A stretch of DNA of 64,000 bases from Druceiella hillmani (GCA_039881145.1 JAYKKI010000008.1:30114501-30178500); one strand, 5' to 3'. Numbered from the stretch's first letter, positions 46,858-60,590 are shown. Translations and numbers: made by a program. The notes: generated by a model from the sequence alone, not told the origin.

Positions 46858-47140
46858 GATAATTAAATGAAACTACGTGATGTAGTATTATTTCTACTTT
46901 CTATAAGTTCTTTACCATGACCTAGGTTTCGTTGTATCACAACATCTTCAGGTTGGTTATCAGCAAAGATTCTCTTTCAAGAGCAAAGATCTTTGCTAAT
47001 AGCCCACCTGAAGATGTAATACAACGAAACCTAGGTCGTGGTAAAGAACTTAAAGAAAGTAGAAATAATACTACATCACGTAGTTTCATTTAACTATAAA
47101 TAATGATTTTTTACACAATTAACGCCAAATATATTCAATA
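46858..47140 (+). mobile_element. Foldback retroposon-like element, copy C (283 bp)
   Basis: It has the same architecture and almost the same length as copy A, in the opposite orientation. A short inverted arm comes first (starting near TTAAATGAAACTACGTGATG), then an imperfect centre (CAAAGATCTTTG), then the full arm ending TAACGCCAAATATATTCAAT. The flanks are TTAGATGATAT (46847-46857) and TTAAATGATAT (47141-47151), an 11-base direct repeat with one mismatch. In the full arm the hammerhead-like core CTGAAGA is intact (47008-47014) but three bases of stem II are deleted. In the inverted arm the core is also intact on the minus strand (46951-46945). No coding sequence. Confidence 0.75.
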
Positions 47141-47151
47141 TTAAATGATAT

Positions 47152-50100
47152 CTTTAAATAGCTGAAGACGTTTTGTTTTGTACTGAAAAGATAATTCAAC
47201 CATAAATCGAAATAAATATGCTAATCAACTAGGAATGTAAAGAATGTTTATTTAAATTGATGACATTCGCCGTTATTTCTCTATTTTAAGGTTAAATATA
47301 ATATTTTCATTTCTTATTTATACTAAAGATAGTTACGGTTCACTTGGAATTGAAGACTGTTTATGTAATGCCAAAATAGACTTTCTTAACTTACAGACAA
47401 AAATAACATTTTAGAATATTTTAGATTTATAGATTTTATTCGTTTAATAAAGCCTGTGATAAATCGTTAATATTTCAAGCACGTCATGACGATAAACTTG
47501 TTTATTTGTGGATAATGAAACATGCCCACCCGCAAACATCACTTACAAACGTGTTCTTTCATTATTGTTTACAATCCAATCAAATTGTGCAGACAAGTTA
47601 GTTAAGCCCATAAGGCAAGTTATATCAACAACACGAACCTAAAAATAAACCGAGCCACATTAGCGCTGTAAACAAATCATCCCCTCACATACTCAATAGA
47701 TAAAAATTCAATTAAGGGCATTCCATTATCACAGTGCGACCACACTGAGCGTGGCGTCGTACTGCAGTATCGGGTTGAGCACCAAACTCATTTTCTCTGG
47801 AATTACGTAGTCAATCACTGATTGCGAAATTTATTCATATATTATACTCAATATATGTAAGTTAAAAAAAAGATGGAGACAAAATTATAAGGTGATAAAA
47901 AAGCAAATTATAGTCAAAATTTTTATAAGGGATATTAAGCAAATTATATGAATAAACTAAAATCAATAAATCCTATTCTATATTTTCTAACATACTGACA
48001 CATAATTACGACAATTAATATTTTCTTTAATTCACAATTTCACAGTGTTATCGTTGAAAAGGTGCAAAAGCAAAAAAAATATCCATAAATATAAAAAATG
48101 TCTTCAAAAATTAATACGATATATAAAACTAACAAAATTCATTCTAAAGTCCTGGCATTTTGTCTTTTGACGAGTACGTACAATGTGTTTTCCCAGTGTA
48201 AAACACTGAAAAAGTCTACCTGGATAAAGCGTTCTGTGAAGTTTCATAAAAAGACGTCCTCTTTTTTGTAGGATCAAATACATAAGCGGAAATTTGCAGC
48301 ACATTAATACAAACTTTCATCAATAATTCAGATTATTTTTAATAAAATCAACTATTTGGTCACGTGTTACCGAGTAACGTTCCTAGCTTGAGAGGACTCA
48401 ATAAACCTCGGAAGATCTCTGTTGTAAATTACGCGCTTTTCTTTATCTACTTTTTGAATAATAGCAACTTGCAGAAACACCTTCCAATGTTACCATGCAT
48501 TATGTTCAGTCTTCAGTGGACATCATCTATCCTAACAGTTGCCAGGTAGACCATTATCATATTCGAACGCTACCATTTTACACTTCTTTTTTACTCAACG
48601 TGAACTATTGAGAACAAACTGGAATACTATGGTCAAGTTCCAATTCACTCAAATAGTTTATCGAGGATGATGATAGTCACACAGATTATGCTGATGATTT
48701 GAAGTACACACGTGTTTCTCTATTGCTAGAGGGTATGAACAAAAGGATGTCGATAGTTTTAAATTGACGAATTTTTAAATTGAAAACGAACGTTTTAAAT
48801 TGCGAATGACACGAGGCACTAACTACTTTCCTTACTTATTTTTCAAAAACCGATTCATTAATCTCGTTCTTAATATCGTTATTATATCGTTATCGTCATA
48901 TTATATCGCCGTTATGGTCGTAATTAATACCGTTTTTTCAACCAACATATCTTACCCATTTATTTATTCTCTCCACAGTAAACATGTTCATAAATACTTA
49001 TCTCATAAAAATCAGGAACCTGCGACTACAATAACTATTATTCGAACATACACTTTCATTGTAAGGCACACACACGTCACATTGTCGGAACTTTGTGTCT
49101 ACTAATATTTTTTTTAATTCATAAAAAACCCATTAATTAGGCGACCGGCATGTTTGAAGCGATAAGAAATTTAATTAATACTTCTCATCTGTATCTTATC
49201 AATATATGTATCGTATTTATATACTGATCTCAATCAATAAAGTATTATCAAATCTTATCTATTAATTGTTGGATCAATGAGATCATACTAATATCAAAAA
49301 GGTAACATTACGCCAGACGTTTTAGGGAAAATGTACTATAAGACTGAACGCAAACTGCTGTTAATCTCTTATAAGAATACATAATTGTTATTTTGTAAGC
49401 ATATTTATTTAAAGTTGTTGCAAAGTCAACGTCATGTCCTTGGCTGAAACGAGTGTATTTCCTAGTTTTTTTTTTCAAAAGATGTAAAAAAGGATGCATC
49501 TTAATTTAGCTCCAATATTCTCCACAAATTCATACTGAATGTCGCAAAATGAAACATAACTACACTAACACGAAACGAAAATAATTCCATAAACATATTA
49601 TGTACTACATCTACGAAATCACTTCTAAGAGACAGTTTGATGCCGTTTTAGGTGATTGCTCAGAGCTATAAACAATATCTTAATCCAATTATAGCCGGAT
49701 AAATCTTTCGATTCAGTGGGAAAACATACATTAAATTAAGATTAGCAAAAAGCTTAATACTACGAATATTTAAATACCATTTCCGCTAGTTGAATGTAGC
49801 TCATAATTGGCTAAAAAATATTATATTCATTATTTTCGTTATAAAATGATTAATTACGAATTAATTCTGAATTTCATCTACTGCTACATAGTCAAATAGC
49901 ATCGACCTCATGCGTCAAGTTTAATATTTTCTGCTAATATTTACACAATTGTGCGACGTGAATTAAACATTTTTTTTTGTTTTTCCGAGAATACTTATCA
50001 GCTTTGTGAGTCAAACCATTGAATTTGAAAGTAAATACTCAGTTGCCGTTCAGTGGGTCTGAACCTTTAAATTAATTACGCTAGCTTGACTGCGAACCGC

Positions 50101-50280
50101 AAGGCACATCAACTACATATGCTAATGTGCCGAAGGCGTTGTACGCAATCGCCATAGATAGACTTTACAATTCTAATTACAATACGTTATCGATACGCTC
50201 TTATTATAGCTCTCTGTATGCATTGTAATGTCGTACGAACTATAAAGGAATTTACGAACATGTTTGAGTTTATCCATAGT
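47152..50280. other. Long stretch without recognised genes
   Basis: AT-rich sequence. Several 60-100 codon frames show no motif. A TATCGTTATCGTCATATTAT-type simple sequence lies near 48.88 kb. Nothing further could be supported. Confidence 0.5.
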
Positions 50281-50481
50281 TTATCCATATGTAAGTATTT
50301 ATTAAGTAACTTTAAGCAAATATAATTAGTTTTATCCATATGTAAGTATTTATTAAGTAACTTTAAGCAAATATAATTAGTTTTATCCATATATAAGTAT
50401 TTATTAAGTAAATTTAAGCAAATATAATTAGTTTTATCCATATGTAAGTATTTATTAAATAACTTTAAGCAAATGTAAATA
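50281..50481. repeat. 51-bp minisatellite, four copies
   Basis: TTATCCATATGTAAGTATTT begins units at 50281, 50332, 50383 and 50434, an exact 51-bp period. Because 51 is a multiple of three, the minus strand is open and would encode a 17-residue repeat (MDKTNYICLKLLNKYLH). That frame has no independent evidence of being a gene. Confidence 0.95.
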
Positions 50482-51616
50482 GTTAATAGCAGCCACTCGC
50501 ATGTGTCGAGTTCTTTTATTCGATATAAAAAAAAATTAGGAGCACCATATTCATTACAATACGAATCACATTTTTCTCTATGAGAAAATATCTACAGAGC
50601 TATATTCGAGTTTACTTAAAAGATTACTATCTACTTGGGTTGATTCATAAACATTTATGTCAAATTTCGTCCGAGTACTTTACAATAAAATTATCACTGT
50701 GTCAAAATCAGGTCGCCTGTCGTCTATTTGAACTTTGAAACACGATAACTTCACAAGAAGAGACACTGCGCGAACATTGAAGAGTCTTTTGTAGAAGTTT
50801 TGACGGACCGTATTGTGATTTCATGCCTGAACTTGACATGAGACTGATATACAGCCTGTACTTATCAAGAGTTCAAATCTCACCTTTCGTATTAATAGAA
50901 TATATTCAATTTACGCTCACGCTGCAGGATATTAAGGGCTTTACATAAGAATCTAACAATAATATATAGACATGAGTGTAATTTGACAATAGTCAATTAT
51001 TTAATTGCATTTTTTCCCCCTATAATTGAAATAAAACTAGTAACAACCAACGTTTTGATTAGTTATACACACCACTCGCAATTTTCTTCAGTAAAAATTA
51101 AATTTTGAAAACCCGTTTACTACCGGCGAATATATAGCAAGTAATTATATGGTAAAGATTTCTTAAATAATTTTTAAAAAATATGTCTGTGCAGCCCTAA
51201 TGACTAATTAAAACACAGCTTTTCGTTCATATATAAAAAAACATTAAAAATGCATTTTGTCTAAAAATACACCTGTTCCCTATGTAGGCCAACGAACATA
51301 TTATTACAAACCTTTTTTTATTCCGAAAAGAAAAAAATATACATAATCTATTATGAAACGAGTTACATATTACACGTTATAAATATTTTATGTTATATAG
51401 AAGTTTGTGTTACGGAAATGTTCAAATTGGGTGTAAAATCTTGACAAATTTATAACATATTCTAATTAAAATATAATGGGTCCCATTTATCTGACACATT
51501 TTAATTACTGATAGATCACAATATCGGTTTTTGAAACCATTTTTAACTATAACAACTAGCAACGCAAAAATGTTTTGACATTTACAAGCTCACGTAAATG
51601 ACATTCTATACACGCA
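50482..51616. other. No gene seen
   Basis: AT-rich sequence without recognised elements. Confidence 0.5.
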
Positions 51617-51641
51617 TGTCTGTGTGTGTGTGGTGTGTGTG

Positions 51642-51714
<73 letters not shown>

Positions 51715-51722
51715 ATGTATAT
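51617..51722. repeat. Compound microsatellite (GT)n then (TA)n
   Basis: A run of about nine GT units broken once by GG is followed by roughly 30 TA units and a few GTATAT variants. Confidence 0.95.
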
Positions 51723-53250
51723 GCCAAGTAGCCAATAGTATATAAAATTTGCTCTATGTAACTTAAAATTGATGATCGTAGTAATATTGTTTCATCCGCA
51801 AGTGTGAAAGAGAGAAGAGTGGGGAACCTAATGTGTGATATTTACATTTGTTACGTATAACATTAATATATACTTGTGTATGAGTTATTTGTACGGTTTA
51901 CACATATCGTTGTATAACATTGGCGCACATGATTTTTTGCAGGGCATATCATCATATTTCACAATGAATTCTGGTAACGTATACACGATTGTCTAACAAT
52001 AGCATTATACGACACAAACAAAGCTATCGTAAGTGATTTAGCTCTGCTTAATTACAACTCCATTCTTACGCAACTCTTTGCCCGGATTGTGACCCACAAA
52101 GATAAATATTTTGATATCAACCATCGCAACACAACACTCGTACCGCGTAACGAATGATGCGGAGCACGCAATGAGTCACCGCGCGACTCTGCGCCGAACA
52201 AAGATATCGAGAATCGACATGCGATCTCAAATTCACAATACCCAATATCTTTTTATATGGCGCGCTCGACCGTTCAGCCCAAACGAGCAAATAGTCAATT
52301 AATCATGTAGCGCTCGCTGCGCTAGAGACGGCAATGAATGGCAAATGGCCATGTTAGGCATTCAAATTGGTCTTAACATCTCATATATTAGTGAAATGGC
52401 ATATTTTTCTATGAATAATGTACGCCAACTACACTACGAGCATCGAAATGCGGACGAGTGGAGCGGCTTATCTGACTATGCAGCACATTAAATTCCTCGA
52501 GTGCCTTTTTGCTGATATTATTCTATTCAAATTGCTTAATGGCCCGAGACGACGATGGAAAAATCAACGTCTTCACTCTTATTGTTTCAATCACAATACT
52601 TATTCGTTTCACTATCTGATCGAGTGCAAATTGGACTTTTGAATTATTGATACCTATGAGAGGTAATGCTGAAAATGTTTACTATAATTTTTTGCATCCA
52701 TTTTTGGAACCAACCAACAAGTTTGTTTTTCAAAAATATCTCCGTGGCATTCGCATATATCGTTTCACCCCCAAGGAAACCCCTGAGAGATACAGTGGGC
52801 CCACTCTTCCTTGAACTTTCCCGGCCTTTTCGAAGGCAGTTACCGCTTCTTTGATGTCCGGGAATTGTATTCCTTGCCGTTTATCTTTTATTATTGGGAA
52901 TAATGGAAATCGTACTATACGAGTTCAGAGCTGTGGGATTGAGGACCATAATTTCTATAGCCGACGTAGTCAAATATTTAGTCGTTTGTATTCTGCCTGA
53001 ATGTGCCGAGGCGTTTTGTTTCTACGGTGAGGGCGTTGCTATCAAACTTTTTTTTACAATAAACTGAAGAAAAAAGCGGCCATCTTTTCATCAACACTTC
53101 TTCCTTTCTTCACCTTTGTAGGCAACTCGTCAGAAAGACATATCCACCGCGCAGACTCCTCTTAGTTTCGAGTTCGTAACAATACATCCAGCATTTAAGT
53201 GACCTCCGTCGAACTTTTGATGTGAAACATTTAATGGCGATGGGAGTTAA
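51723..53250. other. No gene seen
   Basis: AT-rich with slightly GC-richer patches at 52.13-52.34 and 52.76-52.86 kb. Frames of 60-75 codons carry no motif. Confidence 0.5.
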
Positions 53251-53425
53251 ACGTTCTGATGTCACGTCGCGTCTTGTCATTCGGCCAACTTCCTCTCTTG
53301 TCGGCTCGATTCGACCAGCTTCACATCTTGTCCGCCATTCGGCCAGCTTCACATTTTGTCGGTTCTTTCCAACTTAACTCAGCCAGCTCCGCGTCTTGTC
53401 GGCTCTTTCCGACTTAAAGCTTCCC
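53251..53425 (+). repeat. Irregular minisatellite (TCTTGTCGGC / CCAGCTTC units)
   Basis: TCTTGTC or TTTTGTC recurs at 53272, 53296, 53326, 53354 and 53394 (spacing 24-40). It alternates with TTCGGCCAGCTTC-like and TTTCC(G/A)ACTTAA-like words. The same words appear inverted at the window end (63936-64000), and the leading ACGTTCTGATG resembles 1003-1015. This suggests one dispersed, internally repetitive family. Confidence 0.75.
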
Positions 53426-55351
53426 TTTCTACTACATTACACACGTGCTACTTTACGTGTATGTTAGTGTATCAGCATCGTTTCTTACTTACTGACGTTT
53501 CCAACTGTACTCAGTTATCCGTGTATTGCATTAAACTGTCTTAAAACGTAAAATACGTTTATTAATTTAAAATGAGTTAGTGACAGTGAAAAAAAAATTT
53601 AAATATTTCACATATGTCAGGCGTTCCATAAGAGCTAAATTTTTTTATAATTTCACGATACCAATTAATGCAAAGGTGTTTCTCAACTTCGATCAAATTA
53701 TGTGCGGATATCTATCTAGCACAAAGCTTCCTAACGCTTATACTTTTATCGTTACTTCCGAGTAAACACATCGTATAGAGCGTTTTTATTTGTAAAACTA
53801 TAGCTAGTTTATTCATTCTAGTGAAACGAGGATGTGCATTCTAGTGAAACGAGGTATTCCTTCGAAAATGGAACAAATAAGATGGTAAGATGGGTGAAGA
53901 TGGGTAAAAATGCACAGTCGAGGTTTTAACTCTGCGGCGAAGTTATGTAAAATTTTCTGTACTTGATTCATACCGATGCCTAAATTTGCTCTAATCTGCT
54001 GATACTCTCTTGTAAGTCTTTATCATGAATGTTGTTGAGTGACGTCCCTCACGCACGTTATCATTGGGAGTGGTATGAACACAATTAATTCATTAAACTA
54101 CTTGTAAACAATAGCGCATGATTGGGCTTCATCATCAAATGTTAATTGTCGATCATAGCTTTGTTGTTGATTGAGACAACAATGAAAGAAAAAATCATCG
54201 AACAAACATTTTTTCGTCTTAAATTCATGTTGACGTGATACGTACAATTTTCTTGTCGTCAATTTGTAAAAACAAATGACAAACTCAAGCAAAATACCAG
54301 ATGACCAGTTCTTTTCAAAATTTCCAGATTAGAAATGAGCAGTTCTAAGAACAATGCTACTCCTGTAAACAAAGTTTTATATACAAGGTACTCAATTGAT
54401 AAACGTCGAAGTAGATTATTGATGTTAATTAAAATAAGATTTGTGTAAACTATGTCAAATAAACAATTCTAATGAATACTTCCTAAGAGCATTTTTATAA
54501 CTCGCAATAATTTGTCTGTTTATGTATAATACTCTACAAATTCGTTTTAAACATTTCAGGTAATTAAAAACATTTAATCTTACCAAGAATTTAATTACGT
54601 TACATTTTCAATATTTTTATATTTTTATTCATAATTTTCCTAAAAATTCTTAAATTACTAGTTAGGCTTAGTTAACTCTTGTAAACAGGGTTCAATTAAT
54701 TTCGGCCAGAATTCGCTCATCCACTTTAATCATGACAAAATGTCCGAAAACGCATCGCGGATTTCCCCAGAGGCACACCCGACTAAAAAATAACATTTTA
54801 ATAAGTTACTTAATTTCGAGAAAAAAAAATACGCCGCGAGAAATTAGGTAAAGAAATTATTAACTGTTCCCTCAGAGCGGCCTGTCTCGTCTCAAAGAGA
54901 AAAAGTAAAAGACAAGAAAGGGGAAAAAAACCGTACGTCACGAGAACGATATAGTCGGCCTAGCGAGAACCGCATCGAGCGTACGCGTTGAATATTCTCA
55001 ATGAGACCTCTGACATTACTTTGTCGACGTGGACTGAAAACGTTCTTTGTCATATCTTAGATATAAATTAAGATCTAAAATATGTACAAAGGAAGGGAAC
55101 GGCTCCATAAAGGGAAACTTGTGAAAGAGATTTACGCAAAGAGAGATGAGGTATTTAGGGGCGGCTATCGGATAACTCAACGCCCCTTATCGTAATTGCA
55201 TTCTTCTTGTGGCGACCGCTATTAGTGTCTTCAAATTTAAACTTCGTAGAGAAAATTTATTATATTGTAGAGTTGAAGATATTACGAGATAAGCAAAGCC
55301 AACTTTGACTAATTGACGACCGTTTAATTGAGTTGGTGATTAATTAATGCA
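53426..55351. other. No gene seen
   Basis: Around 53.60-53.63 kb the sequence resembles the CAGGCATTCCATGA repeat at 1.14 kb. 54.85-55.20 kb is somewhat GC-richer. No gene features. Confidence 0.5.
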
Positions 55352-55674
55352 AGGTTCGAAATTTTCTTGTAAATATTCTGTTTTCGTATTGTGTGACTTG
55401 TAGCGAGTATTATATTGTTAAAATTAATGTATAATGACAATTAATTAAAACTCGACAATTACAATGACAATTTATAAAATACGTGTATATTTGTTGGCAT
55501 GATTTAATTACAGAGGTTCGAAATTTTCTTGTAAATATTCTGTGTTCGTATTGTGACTTGTAGCGACGAGTATTATATTGCTAAAGTGATTGTATAATGA
55601 CAATTAATTGAAACTCGACAATTACAATGATATTTTATAAAATACGTGTATATTTGTTGGCATGATTTAATTAT
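55352..55674. repeat. Tandem duplication, period 162 bp
   Basis: AGGTTCGAAATTTTCTTGTA starts units at 55352 and 55514. Both run through ACTCGACAATTACAATGA and TGTTGGCATGATTTAATTA. They differ by small indels and a few substitutions. Confidence 0.95.
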
Positions 55675-58520
55675 AAGGAGGTGGAAGGACTTAATAACGA
55701 ATTACTGCCTAAGAAAATAATAACTTAGTGGCTCGATTAGTAATATAATAGTAAAGTTCTGTTGAAGCATCTGCTCAATTCTGCGCAGGGTTTTCATATG
55801 TAAAATCGCTTTTTCCGGGACATTTCTACTACTATATCTATAACTTAGTTTGACCCAACAAAAGGTTTTTTTGAACCCAAATAACATTCAGATTAATAAA
55901 AATAAATAAAAAAGTCGTTTTCTTTTGCCAAAATACAGAAAGTGAACTTTTTAATGAAGTTTATTGACTTATTAAATAATTATAAGTAATTTAATATAAA
56001 AAACAGTCGTTATGTAAATTGAAGTTAAATTCTAATTGTTCGCAATTTATTTGAATTTAAATTTATGCCTTGTCCTTGTCCTTGATCCTTGATCCGTAAT
56101 CATGCGATTCCGATCTTTCCATTGATCAGTCTAGCAAAATGTAATGCAGCTATGGGATGTACAGGTTCACGAAAAATTGCAATAAAAATAATTTTAAAGA
56201 ATTACCATAATTTTTTACATTTCCGGGATAAATTTATTACATTCCTGGACACGGGGCAATATCACAAATTCCGGGACAATTCCGGAAATACCGGACATCT
56301 GGCAACCCTATTTCTGCCCAAAGAATTAAATGGAAAAACGCCGGTGTGTTAGTTAGTGCGGATTTGAATATCATCATTGTCTAATGTGACTAAATAAGTA
56401 TATAAAATGATCGTTGTATAGAGTGATAGACGAATATTACATAATATTCCCTTAACATCCTGTATATTATTTAAACATGAAACTAAATTTTATTTAGTGC
56501 TTCTTAATATCAATAAACAAATAAATAAAAACGAAAACTCATAAAGTTCATCTTCAATATTTTAAATGAAACATAAAAAAAATATTTAAGATAAAATCAG
56601 CCCATCGAGACATTAAATGCTTATTGAAAAAAACAATGACTAGTATTTGAGCTGAACAGTCACACGTCGGCAACGAAAGCCCTCAAACGAATGATCAGAG
56701 TAAAGAGTCGTATATAAATGATATTGGTGAGCGCTGGCGAGCACCTGCTGTGCGACAGCGAACGCTCCGCCCGAGGCCAGTCAATACGTACATCAATACA
56801 CGAGTGGACTTTTTGCCGGGATAAAGGACGATATCTATCAATGATCAAATAACTAGTTTGCCTTCCAAGCGTATTCGTCGGTACCTAAACCTTGTATACG
56901 GCCGACTTATAGCACGTAGTTAAAAAGTTGGTAAACGGAAAAATGTTGTAAAAAATGCCAGTAGATTATATCTAACACAAATTCATATACAGTTTAGAAG
57001 CAAACACATTAGGAATAGAAATAGTGACATAAAAGTTGAGGTGAAATAATATTCATCTCAGTACAAGCATCACTTATCTTTTCCTACCTTGAGAATTCAA
57101 ATCACTCTTGTCGTCTATACCTTTTCCTTCATCTCGCACATTTTTCAACAACTATATGTCAATGGATAAAAATATACTTTGCAAAATAAGGTAATAATAT
57201 ATATTTTCTCTTCCTTTCATTTCTTTTTTATGTCCTCTTGATGAGGCAAATGGCCTTGACAGTACTTCGTCCTAAGGGGCCATACTGGGCACTATATTCT
57301 GCTTTGCTTAAAGTGAAATACACGTCACTTTCAAGTACTAACGAATATACTTAGAAAGTAAATAAGTACAGGGCCTATTTAAGAATATTGGCAGGTTCCT
57401 CCTTCAGAGCAGATGGCCAATCCTGTTCCACTTGCATCAATTTATTTTGCGTTCAGTCGGAACTTACCTGCATCGTTCGAAGAGGTTTTCATTATACATC
57501 TTTTTATTTCTAAGATTGACGATTGGCAAAAACCCGCGAATCGCCATATGAAGTCTTTCGTTACCTGTGTCCAGCATGATTTTTAAAAAGAATCGAAATA
57601 TTTTGAATTTCACTATCTGTGTCAGTTTCCGTGATTTTCCGTGGCGGAGCTATACGAAAGTCGACCTAGCCTTGCGATCCATGAAACGATATCCTCCTCT
57701 TCATTTCTTCTTGTCTCCGATATCTCAAAATAAGTAAAATAGTGGGCGCGTTCCACTTAGCCAAGAAATTGCTGCTTCCGTTGTATTTTCCATATCGTTA
57801 TGTGTTTCTCCCATTGTATTTATTCTTCATACCAAATCCCATTCCTTGGACCTTCCGCGTATTGCTTTGCCTTTTCCTGTCTCAACCATTCGAGATCATA
57901 TCACAGTCTTATTTATTCGTTACCTTTTCTTTTCCATTTTACATTTTCCAACAGGTACATTTCCACCAAATATCTAGGAAAAATAAGATCATCATTCGTA
58001 CATTTTCTTTCACTGGAGTCATTTAATCACTTAGAATGGGACTTTGCAATGTCTAAGACTTTACTTTATTTTTTGTTTGATTAAGTATTAACTACAATAA
58101 AATAAGTTTACTCTTCTTACTCGTTAAAATGTCTCACGCTTTTCCACTGGAAAACTTAATGAATTTTTTCCATGTCTTACGTGCGAATTACGGGCAAATT
58201 TAATATGAAATATAATTATAAAGAAAAAAACATGGTCAAACGCGATTAGAACACGCGCCCTGAGAGTTCTATGCCGTTATATGATATTACCGTAAAGCTT
58301 ATTAAGTAACAAAAAATTAAATTTATCACGTAAGAATTCCACATAGAATTACAAATTAATGATTTTCACCATTACTTCTGCTACGAAACATTCTTTCACA
58401 CCAAAATTGCAAGCCTTTACAGGAACGAGAAATGCCCTTAGTAGTTTCGATGAGTGAATCAGTACAAATTACGCGATATTTGAAAGGTCCTATCTTTTTA
58501 TTATATCGATTTGAAGCTTG
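55675..58520. other. No intact gene; possible decayed elements
   Basis: Near 56318 the minus strand begins TAGGGTTGCCAGATGTCCGG and continues with palindromic CCGGAAT/ATTCCGG words, like the terminus of some hAT-type elements, but no partner end was found. At about 57470-57900 the minus strand has one frame of protein-like composition broken by stops (see findings). Otherwise AT-rich. Confidence 0.4.
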
Positions 58521-58672
58521 ATTTTTTTACAGGACTATGGGACCATAGGTCATTGTAATAAATATAATTTTATTGACTGTTCTCGAGAAAAAGGATTTAG
58601 GACAATATGACAACAGTATAATCCTATAGATGTTCTGTTTTTTTGTCGTTGTGAGTACGGAACCCTAAAAAG
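58521..58672 (-). mobile_element. AGGGTTCCGTA-type element, copy 3 (fragment)
   Basis: On the minus strand it begins TTTTTAGGGTTCCGTACTCA (from 58671). It retains the CTTTTTCTCGAGAACAGTC region and GGTCCCATAGTCCTG near 58535, parallel to the corresponding parts of copy 1. About 150 bases remain. Confidence 0.6.
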
Positions 58673-59274
58673 GAAAACTCTATGCAAGCAATGGTATAGT
58701 CTCTAATCTCATTGCGAAAGCAATGTAAACTTATTCAAAATCACTAAGGACACGATTCTCACAAATTGTGAACTCTTATTCGTGTATGGACAGCTGAGTT
58801 ACGAAGGCGGCCACTTCACATGAAACACGACCAATATGAAAGCAACACGCGGCGAATATCCGAACGAAAAATGCATTTACATCTTCGATAAAATATACAC
58901 ATCCAATATTTACGGCTTCGGGCTCTGATCTTGTACGATGCATAAGCGCTTAGGTACCGTTCAGCGAGCTCGGCATCAGAGTAATTTAGGTAAGCCAGAC
59001 GGCGATCATTTCAATTTAATCCGACAGTCATTCACTATAAAATATGTTGTGATTCATATTATACGCCGGATAAATTTGCCGTAGTTATCTTTCATGTAAC
59101 TATAAACAAAGAAAACATATTAAAGTAACAGACGTTTTCTTTAAAAAATTATAAGTATCTATAACGTAATATGGAATTTTTATTTAACTATAGGAAGTTC
59201 CTCCTATTTATACACCTATAAAAACGTATTTATCCAGTTTCCAATAAGTCCATAATCCTGTCTAGTACAAGTAC
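58673..59274. other. No gene seen
   Basis: Spacer between two copies of the same repeat family. Confidence 0.5.
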
Positions 59275-59848
59275 ATCTCGCACTACGACAGTTTCGTACA
59301 CCTTTAGACAATTATAAACATTTAAGGTAATTTATACATTCAAAGTATTTCTATTATTATTTACAAATATTAATTTTTCACAAAGTAAATATGAGTACTA
59401 TATAAAAAATTATAACATATAGAATCATTGCTATAGTTTTCCTAGAACCTTTGCTTTGGAGTTTTAAAACCAATTTTTTATTATTTTAGGTTGACTAGTT
59501 CTGGAAAGGACATATTTTTTTCCAATGTTTCAATATATATCTGAAAGTATACTACTTAAAATTATGACAAATATATTTTTGAGATCCTTATAACTTACCC
59601 TTTCAAATAATACCCTATACTATAAAGGGAATTTTAAAAAAATCGAGTGCTCAGTTTGTCCCTTTCCTAAAATTTCCATAGGAATATTTTAGTATATTAT
59701 CCATTGAAATGTGCGGGTTAATATGATTCATTAATATTGCAAATTTCAAGTTTCTAAATCAAGCATTTTCTGAGAAAAACGCCTGTGACCCACAACGGGA
59801 TAGACACGTGAATAACCTTACAGAGGTTCCGGTTTCTTTTTGAGTTAT
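59275..59848 (-). mobile_element. AGGGTTCCGTA-type element, copy 4
   Basis: On the minus strand it starts near ATAACTCAAAAAGAAACCGG (59847), decayed at the extreme end. It passes GTTTTTCTCAGAAAATGC, GAAACTTGAAATTTGC, TATTAACCCGCA and TTTGAAAGGGTAAG, and ends CTGTCGTAGTGCGAGAT (about 59277). Both ends align with copy 1 and the middle with copy 2. Confidence 0.6.
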
Positions 59849-60590
59849 CGATGTATCCGCGAATCGTAGACGAACTGCGTTTCTCATATTTCTCGATACA
59901 CCGCTGAAACATATTAGCCTTTCTGCATACATTCTGAAAATAACCCGCTCGAAATATATAAAAAAAAAACAGAAAATATAAATTTCCATAATATCAAGTA
60001 TTTTTTGAAATCACAATAATTTGTATTAAGTTTCAAAATCGAAGTCGAACTACGTCATAGACAGGAATTACGTCAATTTCATTGTTCGTTGGTTTACAGG
60101 ATACACGTAAATTAACATTAAAACAGTCCAGACATTGCAATTCTTGATCCAGTAACCTCATATCTTATTTTAATTATAAAACTTTGTGGTTTTCAAATTA
60201 ATAATTAAAAAAAATTGCCAAAATCATCACTAAACAAAATTAAGAATACAATTTTAAAAAAATTAAATCATTTTAATGTAAGGTGTAAATGTATTTATGT
60301 TATAGAAAGAAATACCTATTTTAACCTATAAATTGACCGCATTTAGTGAAATGTACTCTATCGAAGACAAACTTCAAGTGCTGATCGCAATAAAGATAAA
60401 TATAACATATTTTTTTTATGGCGTGAAAGTTGGATGAATTTTCTTGACAGATAAACGATGTCATAGCTCAAAAAATAATGCTACCTAATATAAAACAATG
60501 CAACTCAGACTAGCACACTTCAAAATTTAACTGACGCGAATAGCAATTGAAACACGTATAACCAACATAAATTTTAATTACTATCCATAA
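59849..60590. other. No gene seen
   Basis: AT-rich, featureless. Confidence 0.5.

Noticed and set aside
50187..50441. Minus-strand frame with a 17-residue repeated peptide
   Set aside because: It is the translation of a 51-bp minisatellite whose period is a multiple of three. There is no start context, signal or flanking coding sequence.
56250..56318. hAT-type terminus TAGGGTTGCCAGATG (minus strand)
   Set aside because: No partner terminus or target duplication was found, so it is mentioned but not called as an element.
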